DNA from: Phycomyces blakesleeanus NRRL 1555(-)
Lineage: Eukaryota > Mucoromycota > Mucoromycetes > Mucorales > Phycomycetaceae
Direction of reading: 5' to 3'
Length of the DNA stretch: 64,000 nt
Assembly: GCF_001638985.1 (NCBI RefSeq)
Contig: NW_017265138.1
Location: forward strand, 744,001-808,000
The position numbers and the translations under genes were made by a program. Shown one piece after another: positions 27,826 to 37,672 of this stretch. The notes under the pieces are model-generated. The model saw nothing but the letters and a program-made list of their open reading frames with translations. It was not told the DNA's origin and ran no database searches. Within the stretch, counting starts at the first letter, position 1. Every line of letters begins with the position of its first letter.

Positions 27826-30800
27826 ATGGTACATCTCGGCCTTCAATATCCACACCCCTTCATTTCTACTATCATCATACTTTACCTTTACGCTATAACA
27901 CTAGCATCAAGTGCATATACTGGACCTTCAAATGATTGGAAAAAAATCGAACCTCGCTATGCCGCAGCTACTTTTGTGCATGGAAATGCGCTGTATGCTT
28001 ACGGAGGAGCGACCAGTCAAAAAAATACATCGGATTTGTTCACTTCTATGTTTCTATCAAAGAAAGATGGTCTAGAAGGGCAGAGAGAATATGAATCATT
28101 TTTTGAAAGGAATGGTCCGCTATCCAGCTATTCCCAGACAGTAGTTTTGCCAGACAACCACACAGTATTGCTTTTTACAGGATACGAAGAAAACAGGCCT
28201 GATAATGATAGCACAATGCACGCTTATACCTATGATCTCAATGACAATAACTCTACTTGGAAGCAAGTTATCCCAAGGACCAATACATTTGTACCATTGT
28301 ATCGTACTGGGTTTACTGCCACACTAGCACCAAATGGACAAGTCTATATTTTTGGTGGAGAGGAGCTCGGGAAGTCAGTTGTCAATCAGCTATGGTCTTT
28401 TGATCCAGTCAATCTTGAATATAAGGATCTCACTCAGACAAATCTTAACTATCGGAGTGGACACACAGCTACATCGCTTCCGTAAGTCCTCTGAAAAAGT
28501 TACATGTATAAGAGCGTGAGAGTAGGATATAAAGTAACAATTAGTATTCTTTATATAGAAATGGCCAGATTGTATTTATTTCAGGATTACATGTGAATGC
28601 ATTTATGAATGATTCAGCACAGCTGATAAGATCCAATGAAGTTGATATATACGACACGGATCTAAATACATGGACAAGCTTAAATACCACTGGAGAAATA
28701 CTTAGAAAACGAATAGGCACAAGCTCAGCCCTAGGTTTGTACCGATATATTTCATTTAGTATATTATCTTTTGTAGATATAAAAATTAACATTAAGCTAT
28801 AATAGGTCCAGACAATAAGACAATATTTCTATTCGGTGGTAAGGAAACATATAAAGTATTAATTCCGAATAAATAATATAATAACACATTGATTTACTAT
28901 AGGAGACAATGGTCTTACCGCTTTAAACCGAATAGAATGCAACGAGGTCCTCTTATTGGATACAACTACATGGGTCTGGAAAAAACCAAATATAACTGGT
29001 GTTTATCCGACCGCTCGTTCAAGAGCATCCATCGGGTTTATTGATAAGAACTTACTAGCAATTGCCTATGGTAACTGGATACATTAAGGTATACAAGTAC
29101 AAGTACAAACGTCTAATATTTTTCTTTACAGGTCAAACCTCGTTTCTTTCTTACAAAGATTTGAGCATACTTCGTATTGATGATCAAGAAACCTCTAAAT
29201 ATTCCTGGTTAAGTGGCCCAAATGACTTACTTAACGTGGACCATACATACCCAAACCTTTCCCGACACATGGACGGAGGAATAATTGCTGGAATTGTTAT
29301 TGGCTCTATTCTACTTGCGATTATATTGGCATATTGTATATGGAAATCATATAGAGACTTATATTTCTTACCTAATCTAGTGTGGGACTTTCTTTGGGAC
29401 CCAAGGTAATATACATATATATTAACTTTAAAAAGCTTAGTATTAACGTAATTGAGTTTTTAGGAACGGGGAGCCACTGTGGACTGAAATATGCCGCCTA
29501 ATAATTCAATGTATTCTTGCATTTCAATTCCTGGCATATTTGGGTTTTTCTATTCAGCAAGCCATTGAAAGCCCAATAACAAGCATCACAATCCGTACAA
29601 AAGTATCATCTGTTCAAGTACCAGGTACTTAATTATATACGTTTTAATAATGATTAATTGACTAACCTAAATCGAACTAGACCTTCGATTTTGTTTTGAC
29701 GGATGGGGAGTTTCTGAATTTTCAAACCGAGAATACCATAAAGGAGATCTTGGTGTCAGAATATCCTGTAAAACTGACACGGGGTATGCGTGCTCAAACT
29801 TTATTACACGACTCGATAGAACAGTACATCTTCCTGCGTTTGAGTACACGCTTGAAAGCCCTGATTGTTACCTATTTTCCCCGCCAAGTTGGTTCCGCTT
29901 AGAAGACACCATAGACGGAGATAATAGTGGAACCAAAGTTCGTTTCATGTTTAACGGAGATCAATCTATTGCTGGTACTGTGCGTATAGCACAATATCCA
30001 CCTGGGGTGAATCCTAACGTTAAAGTATACAATATAACTACAACCGACGTTCCGCTGATTATGTCAGACCAAGCTGTCGATGAATGGGCAATGCGGGACA
30101 TGCAAGGAGAAACTGATACAAATACCTTCACAATCTATACAAACGAGACACTATCTATGGAATATCAAGTCAAAGACCATCAGTACCTTGATGACAATAG
30201 CTGGAACCAAATAGGCTTCTTACCTTGCTACAACCACACTCCAGAAATTAGCACGTCAGCACTCGCAAGCGACTTTCTTATGGCGTACAATGGATTCAGC
30301 TCTAATTACATGGGACTTTTTGGGTCTGTGACTTTATACCCAACCGATTACACTACGGTTATAGAGCAAGAACAAAAAATCCATACGATTATCAATTCGC
30401 TTGGTTCTGTCGGTGGTATTCTCAGTCTCATTATCAGTGTACAAGTATGGCTATTTGGCTTTCGTCCTAAATCTCCTTGGGGTATTGTTCAACGTTGGTC
30501 CAATGGGCCTATGAGGCGGTCTCTTGACAGAAACCTGACAAAGAATTTCGAGACCTTATATACAGCAGTTCCGTTCGTTAGTAATGTTGATAATAACATC
30601 TTGACCAGAAGCAATAGCTACGACGACGAAACAATCAAAGAAAAAGATAGAATCCTGCCACTACTCGATCAAAAGGAACGAGTGCTCGTACTGGAAAAAC
30701 GCTTTCAATTAATGGAGCGTTTACTTGAAGCTTACTACGTCGATATTGAGATATTTAAGGAGTTAGATTCAGCAATTTCACGATTAGAACCACCTTTATC

Positions 30801-30879
30801 ACCCAATTTATCAGACGAGGATTTGAGTGTCACTGTCACTAGCATGCAAAGTCGAACATTTAGTGAATACAGCCTTTGA
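27826..30879 (+). CDS. Kelch-repeat ectodomain membrane protein, multi-pass
   Basis: Seven exons (27826-28481, 28559-28734, 28806-28838, 28903-29070, 29132-29405, 29464-29624, 29681-30879) sum to 2,667 nt, or 888 residues. A hydrophobic leader (FISTIIILYLYAITLASSA) is followed by Kelch-like blades: ALYAYGG, VLLFTGYEE, QVYIFGGEE, QIVFISG, KTIFLFGG and a late ARSRASIGFI. Sequons such as NNST, NDS and NKT suggest a lumenal or extracellular propeller. Hydrophobic segments follow at GGIIAGIVIGSILLAIILAY and near CRLIIQCILAFQFLAYLGF. A second non-repetitive domain of roughly 270 residues (DLRFCFDGWGV to GLFGSVTLYPTDYTTV) has several Cys and sequons, then a third helix (LGSVGGILSLIISVQVWLFG). The cytosolic tail contains a predicted coiled coil (RVLVLEKRFQLMERLLEAY). 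The membrane Kelch architecture is seen directly; the ligand and role are unknown. Confidence 0.88.
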
Positions 30880-31295
30880 ATAAATGTATAAAAAAATGTA
30901 TAGAAAGAGAAAGCTTATAATTAAACATACCTGTATTATATCATATTTAAATAAAATAAAGAAACCATAATATTAAATACAAATATTTATTTTATTTAAG
31001 CCCTGTATTCCTTGATCGGTTCCAGCTGGAGGACTGTATTTACTTCATGTAATGACTAAACAATATATTATCAGATTAATATATGCACTTCCCCTCGTTT
31101 TCTCTGCCCAAAATTTCCTTCAAGTTTTTATACTTTGACTGGGAGAACATACTCCTATAATTTATTTCTTATCTTTCCTATACATCAAAAAATACTTTGC
31201 CTTTACTTTCCTCATATTCTTCCCTTTTCTTTGCTTATGGTATACTACTTTAAGTAAGCAAATCTCCTTCACTTTCTTTTGGTGTATATAGTTAT
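30880..31295. other. Intergenic flank of the palindrome
   Basis: AT-rich 3' flank of the Kelch gene leading up to the outer edge of the left palindrome arm. No gene is seen. Confidence 0.6.
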
Positions 31296-32830
31296 ATTTC
31301 TCTTCGTCTAAACATTTCCTGATTTGTCTCAATCTCAAGTAAAATCATTGTATTATTTCTTTATTTATAAAAAACTATCGGAATAGATTGCTGGTAGGTG
31401 TATACTGTATCCATTATTATTATTAAGCAAATAGTATTAAGTTATATAAAGTAAGATGGAAGGGAAAGAAGAGGAGACTACAGTCTTTGTTTCTTCCAAC
31501 AATAACATGTATTCGGCATACGACCTCAGCCAAAAGACGTGAATATATCAATATTTATTAAAAGATAAATTTTATAAAGATAAAATATAGTCAATATAAG
31601 AAGTGCTTATTTACTGAAAATGTGACAAGTTATTTTATTACTAGCATATCTCTTCATTCTTTTGCAACTTTATAAGCATATATGCATTTTGTAAATATAT
31701 AAGCACAAGGACAATACATGTTTAGAGATAATGTTTATATATTTGTTCATTTATTTATTTATTGAAGGTCAATATTAAGTATCTATATAATTCCAGTCGG
31801 TAAATCCTAAATGCCTATCCAGGGAAAGTCCATCGGTGCTCTACATCTTGTTCTTGTGCTTTAAAATCTGCTGTAATAAAAAAAGAAAGAAAGAAAGAAA
31901 TATAAAAGTACGTACCTGCAAAAACAAACACGCAAAAAAAAACGGACCCAACGAGAAAAAAAAAACTAACTAAAAACACAGTACGAAGTTGGGGACATCT
32001 CACTTATACGACATCCGGTGGATCAGCACAACACCGAGATGAAGGACGACTAAGCGTCAAAAAAAGAAGTTGGCGCAATGCCTTGAAACCCTCGGCCTCG
32101 TACTCAGAATCCTGGAAACCACCAGAGCTCAGTCAGGGTCCCGAAGGTTAACCTGTTGGCTTGAACCTCGTTATATACAAAATAAGAACAAGATAAAATG
32201 CTGAGATGTTTTGCTTTAGCTCATGTTTTGGAACGATTACTCACCGATTAAGGAGTTCACCAAAGTACTCGCGTACTCTAATGAACTCGCCCGCTGGACC
32301 GCTATTTTATTTTTGAAAAAAAAAATATGCAGATAAAACACGTTAGTATCTTTTCATGTCAAGTTGGTAAGTAATAAGCATGGAGATTAGCAGCAGATTT
32401 TTGCACACAAGAACAAGAGCAGGAGTGTTTTTTAGGCTTCTAAATATTTCTTGCTGTCATTCTATTGCAAATAACAAATAAAAAGTTAGATCTTGCCCAA
32501 CATTAAGTGCATGAGGTTGGTAGCATTAGCCATTCTCTCGTTTTCTTGAATCCGTCAAAGTTGAGAATATGGAGCGCCTCTTTAAAAAAGAAAAAGGCGA
32601 AAATATGTTCAGGTTAACTTATGACACCGAAAGAGACACATTTGAGCTGGCTTTAACATGCTGGTGGTCTTTACATTCACTACTTACCTGGCGTAAACGT
32701 AGACAGACCTAAAAGAAGGGAAATACAAATAAACAGACGCGTATGCCCTTGAAATAATTTTTTCCTACGCCAATATAGATGACATTATCATCTATTAGTG
32801 ATGCAAGCATTCTCACCCACTGTGAGAGAA
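31296..32830 (-). repeat. Left arm of the palindrome
   Basis: Inverted copy of 32938-34472. On plus, an opposing open frame at about 31920-32152 (PNEKKKLTKNTVRSWGHL... ending SQGPEG then stop) also exists, so the coding strand is ambiguous. Confidence 0.9.
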
Positions 32831-32937
32831 TTTATTAGAGCAAAATAACCACTGCAGTAAAAAAAAGACGTGATTCAGAGGGCGATTCTGTAGAATGCAT
32901 GTGATTTTTTTTATAATCACCCCCTGAAGCGCAATTT

Positions 32938-34472
32938 TTTTCTCATAGTGGCTAAGAATGCTTGCATCACAGATAGGTGATGATGTCATCTATATTGGCG
33001 TAGGAAAAAATTATTTCAAGGGCATACGCGTCTGTTTATTTGTATTTCCCTTCTTTTAGGTCTGTCTACGTTTACGCCAGGTAAGTAGTGAATGTAAAGA
33101 CCACCAGCATGTTAAAGCCAGCTCAAATGTGTCTCTTTCGGTGTCATAAGTTAACCTGAACATATTTTCGCCTTTTTCTTTTTTAAAGAGGCGCTCCATA
33201 TTCTCAACTTTGACGGATTCAAGAAAACGAGAGAATGGCTAATGCTACCAACCTCATGCACTTAATGTTGGGCAAGATCTAACTTTTTATTTGTTATTTG
33301 CAATAGAATGACAGCAAGAAATATTTAGAAGCCTAAAAAACACTCCTGCTCTTGTTCTTGTGTGCAAAAATCTGCTGCTAATCTCCATGCTTATTACTTA
33401 CCAACTTGACATGAAAAGATACTAACGTGTTTTATCTGCATATTTTTTTTTTCAAAAATAAAATAGCGGTCCAGCGGGCGAGTTCATTAGAGTACGCGAG
33501 TACTTTGGTGAACTCCTTAATCGGTGAGTAATCGTTCCAAAACATGAGCTAAAGCAAAACATCTCAGCATTTTATCTTGTTCTTATTTTGTATATAACGA
33601 GGTTCAAGCCAACAGGTTAACCTTCGGGACCCTGACTGAGCTCTGGTGGTTTCCAGGATTCTGAGTACGAGGCCGAGGGTTTCAAGGCATTGCGCCAACT
33701 TCTTTTTTTGACGCTTAGTCGTCCTTCATCTCGGTGTTGTGCTGATCCACCGGATGTCGTATAAGTGAGATGTCCCCAACTTCGTACTGTGTTTTTAGTT
33801 AGTTTTTTTTTTCTCGTTGGGTCCGTTTTTTTTTGCGTGTTTGTTTTTGCAGGTACGTACTTTTATATTTCTTTCTTTCTTTCTTTTTTTATTACAGCAG
33901 ATTTTAAAGCACAAGAACAAGATGTAGAGCACCGATGGACTTTCCCTGGATAGGCATTTAGGATTTACCGACTGGAATTATATAGATACTTAATATTGAC
34001 CTTCAATAAATAAATAAATGAACAAATATATAAACATTATCTCTAAACATGTATTGTCCTTGTGCTTATATATTTACAAAATGCATATATGCTTATAAAG
34101 TTGCAAAAGAATGAAGAGATATGCTAGTAATAAAATAACTTGTCACATTTTCAGTAAATAAGCACTTCTTATATTGACTATATTTTATCTTTATAAAATT
34201 TATCTTTTAATAAATATTGATATATTCACGTCTTTTGGCTGAGGTCGTATGCCGAATACATGTTATTGTTGGAAGAAACAAAGACTGTAGTCTCCTCTTC
34301 TTTCCCTTCCATCTTACTTTATATAACTTAATACTATTTGCTTAATAATAATAATGGATACAGTATACACCTACCAGCAATCTATTCCGATAGTTTTTTA
34401 TAAATAAAGAAATAATACAATGATTTTACTTGAGATTGAGACAAATCAGGAAATGTTTAGACGAAGAGAAAT
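32938..34472 (+). repeat. Right arm of the palindrome
   Basis: Inverted copy of 31296-32830. Its outer end falls exactly at the first bases of the adjoining foldback element. Confidence 0.9.
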
Positions 34473-35131
34473 TAGTTTTCGGACAAAGTATATAATTATT
34501 CAAAAATATTACCTGTAATGGTCTAAATGTCTCAAAGAGACAAGCTGTTTACGCTACAATGACGGGATTTATTTTTTATTATTATTGCTGTGGTTATTGA
34601 GACTTGTTTGCTCGCTTCTATCAGATCTTTGGAAAGCGGTTAGACTTTTTAATTTTGTATTTTTATTTCTGCACAAGTACTCAGATTCATTAAGAGTATA
34701 TGCGTCGGTTACATTCTATAAAACATTATATATAGTGTATATTAGTCATACCGAGGATTGAATACCGGTCAAAAAGAGATGCTCAAGTTGTACTTATTTT
34801 ATAAAAGAACATTTGAAATTTTTGACGGTATAAAGTTGTCCTTTCTTTAATGGTCTGTAAAACTTGTAATAATTTGTGGCGGCGAGATATTAAGTCTGCA
34901 AAAAATATGACGACAATTGCTTTGTCAACTTGGAAGAAAACCCATTGACCAACAGCTTTCCAAAGATCTGATAGAGGCAAGCAAGCAAGAATCACCACAT
35001 CAATAGCCATGGAAAAAAACAGCAGCAACAGAAATTCCGCCAGTGTATCGAAAATAGTCTATATCTTTGAGGAATCTAGATAATTACAGGTAAATATCTA
35101 AACGTCAACGTCTGTTTGTCTGAAAACTAAT
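34471..35131. mobile_element. Foldback-type element with long imperfect inverted repeats
   Basis: Termini ATTAGTTTTCGGACAAA (34471-34487) and TTTGTCTGAAAACTAAT (35115-35131) are inverted repeats with one mismatch. Inverted similarity continues inward through ATTACCTGTAAT/ATTACAGGTA and through the pair around CTATCAGATCTTTGGAAAGC (34618-34637) and GCTTTCCAAAGATCTGATAG (about 34957-34976), so most of the 661 bp folds on itself. A minus-strand frame of 81 codons (34783-35028) lies in the right half, has no known motif and may be fortuitous. No target-site duplication could be decided. The structure is that of a non-autonomous foldback or MITE-like element. Confidence 0.75.
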
Positions 35132-35518
35132 TTGTCTTTGTTTAAATTTCATTCTTGTTCTGTCCACAAAAGGCAAGAATATTGTCTATAATTACATTTT
35201 GATTCGTCTAAAACATTTCTTAATTTGTCACAATTTCAAGCAGGAACACCGTATCAATTGATGCCCAACCAGAATCAAAAGCCATCAAACTTGCAGATCA
35301 GGCATGAAAGAACCACTTTTATACGTGACCGTCTTTGGGTTGACTTGCTAAAATTAAGTCTTCATGAATCACACAAAGTTGCCTGACATTACGTTAGATT
35401 CCATGTTGTTGTGTTTATAATTAGGGTTTCTTTTACTGAATTTACTCTAGTATATAAACATATTTGAATAAATAACTAGCATATATAAAAAGTGTCGAGT
35501 AAAGAGCTTTAATATAAT
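35132..35518. repeat. Diverged copy of the palindrome's outer edge, plus intergenic DNA
   Basis: The stretch 35203-35240 (TTCGTCTAAAACATTTC... CAATTTCAAG) aligns in direct orientation with 31303-31339 at the left edge of the palindrome, with a handful of substitutions. This indicates an older copy of the same repeat family. The rest is the upstream region of the THP3-like gene. Confidence 0.65.
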
Positions 35519-37393
35519 ATGAATAAAAAAGCCCTCAAAGCACATTTGGGCGCTATTGCCACAAAGGCAGAACGTGCAAAATGGCCACCGAGCCTAAGGT
35601 AAATAGAAATCGAGAGGAATGAAAAGAGAAAACTCTGATATGAGCGTGTTAGTGATGGACGAGATTAGAAAGTATGTAGCATCTGCATTTGAGCAATGTT
35701 TGCCTCGGAAAGAGAATGAATTAGTAGAAGATCTTAAGCTCACAATCGCTGCAGCTAAAGAGCAAGACATGCTTTCTATGGACTGGAGTGACTTTATATT
35801 ACCCACGTAAGCAAACCAAAACATACCTGGAACGAACTACAACGGCGATATACCAACGGGATCTAAATTATGACGATAATATAGTATGTGCAGTAAAGGA
35901 GCAAAGTCTTCAGACGAACCAAAGGTTAAAAAACTGTAGGTGGGATACTAATCGAGAAAAATAAAATAACGATGATTTTAATCACAAAATAATGCATCAA
36001 GGTCTACGAAGAGAGATTTGAATATGGCTGATATTGAGGATACTCCAGAGGAAAAACGACGCCGTGAATTAAGAGCAAAACGTTTTGAAGACGACCACCC
36101 TGTTGAACATATTCAACCAACTAGCTTGGAGCTGAAAGTTGATGGGGTACGATATTCAAAGTCATTTGAAAAGCTAAAATGTAACATCTGAATTGCGCCC
36201 CTCTTCTGTTTCCTTAGAATGGCGAAGAGTACTGGCATGGAAAGCCAGTGGTTGGAACATGTACTAGCCTCGAAAAGCAATATTTACGGATTACATCGGT
36301 AAGTACTTTCTCTCTCTCTTTAGATGGGATATTTGTTCAATCCTAATAATCATTTATTTTAGGCAGTTAATCCAAGTACTGTAAGGCCTCTCCCGATTCT
36401 AAAACAGGCATTCAGATATGTGACAACTTACTGGAACACCTACAAAGACTATACATATACTTGTGATCAAATGAAGTCTATACGACAGGACTTAACAGTA
36501 AGTAAAGTCTCTTGCCCAATATGCACGTATCTAATCTCAATGTTATATTCTGTATAGGTTCAATGTATCCGAAACAAGTTTACTGTCAAAGTGTATGAAG
36601 TTCATGCTCGTATTGCTCTTGAAAAGGTAGCCAAAGAAAGTTTGTTGTATATTCATGTCTATAATGGATTTTTAATCAATCGGATTTCGATTGTAGCAAA
36701 AATTCAGGTCCTCACCTTTGTAACCCCCAACTTTTCTGTATAGGGTGACATGGGTGAATATAATCAATGCCAAGCACAACTCAAACAACTTTATACATCG
36801 GACATACGAGGGAATCGCGATGAGTTTATTGCTTACAGGATTCTTTATTTTCTGTTCTTACAAAATATGTGTGGTAAGATTCGCTGTATTGTGAGCATTA
36901 ATTTTCTTTGATAACAATTTTTTCTAACGCTTGATGTAGACCTTAACGATCTTATGAAAGAACTTGTTGGAAAACCAGAACGTGAGAGCCCATATGTACA
37001 GCATGCGCTAGATGTTAGCAGAGCGCTGTCGATGTGCAATTATCATGCGTTTTTTAAACTGTATCAAAGTGCCCCAAATATGGGAGGACATCTTATGGAT
37101 AAATTTGTAACTCGAGAGCGAGTTAAGGCTCTTATTATGATTTGTAAAGCGTAAGTGTATTCAAACTAACCAATAATTATATATACTAATCATACTGTTT
37201 TATTTTATTTGTTAGGTATAAGATGGGTATTTCTGTAGATTTTGTTGCACAAGAGCTTGCCTTTCCATCTTCTGAATCATTCATTAAGTTCTTGAAAGGA
37301 ATGTCTATCAATCTAAATCGAACGCCTGAAGGTTATATGATAGACACAAAGACCTCTTTACCTACACTGATGGAGCAATTGAAACTATCTTGA
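35519..37393 (+). CDS. THP3: SAC3/GANP-domain protein, THP3/LENG8 family
   Basis: Yeast Thp3 works with Csn12 in transcription elongation and pre-mRNA splicing; LENG8 is the animal relative. Exon 1 (35519-35598) begins [20 protein letters not shown] and ends KWPPSLR. An intron of 70 nt (35599-35668) joins it to [20 protein letters not shown], restoring the family motif WPPSL-x-YV. The region ending [10 protein letters not shown] is LENG8-like. Further exons carry [79 protein letters not shown] and a C-terminal helical repeat region ending LMEQLKLS. These are strong SAC3/GANP family motifs. The gene lies immediately downstream of the repeat cluster, with its start codon 387 bp from the foldback element. 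Confidence 0.92.
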
Positions 37394-37672
37394 TGGTTTT
37401 ATTGTTATTGAAAAGCGATATTTTTGTCCTTAGAGCATCTGTGGCTGTTATTTTAAAACTTATTTTATATATAAAGTAAAATTTCGATATTGGTGATTAA
37501 ATAAAAAAAACTAAAAACGTCTAAAGCCGTTACTTTAAAAGTAAAAACTGCAAAATTATATCACTTATTATTACCCATTGTTAAAAGTTGGTTTTATGTC
37601 GAGTACACCTTTTTATAGAGTGTGCCTTTTTTATTATTATAATAGAAAGTTTTTGAAGACATTTTCTGGATT
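37394..37672. other. Convergent intergenic DNA
   Basis: AT-rich 3' space between the THP3-like gene and the decayed gene on the opposite strand. Nothing is recognised. Confidence 0.6.

Larger units (their letters stand above)
31296..34472. repeat. Large near-perfect palindrome (two ~1.5-kb inverted arms)
   Basis: Every position p in the left half matches the complement at 65768-p, with no insertions or deletions wherever I compared the arms. The arms are about 31296-32830 and 32938-34472, and the axis is 32884. The outer stretches I compared are identical, for example the frame at 31815-32003 (minus) and its copy at 33765-33953 (plus). Within about 70 bp of the axis substitutions accumulate, and the last ~105 bp between the arms are not palindromic. 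Mirrored pieces resemble exons: GEFIRVREYFGELLNR next to a GTGAGT donor (about 33466-33522), EYEAEGFKALRQLL (about 33658-33705) and FKAQEQDVEHRWTFPG before a stop (to 33953). I recognise no protein family. Confidence 0.93.

Noticed and set aside
31815..32003. Identical 62-codon frames at 31815-32003 (minus) and 33765-33953 (plus) as two genes
   Set aside because: They are mirror copies created by the palindrome. The first half translates intronic, T-rich sequence; only the tail near FKAQEQDVEHRW looks exon-like.
31296..34472. Palindrome as a simple hairpin-read artefact
   Set aside because: The centre is asymmetric and diverged over more than 100 bp, which a fold-back read error would not produce; misassembly still needs read data to exclude.
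35619..35810. [20 protein letters not shown] as the start of the THP3-like gene
   Set aside because: That ATG lies inside the intron that joins KWPPSLR to [10 protein letters not shown]; the 35519 start gives the family motif and a consensus splice.
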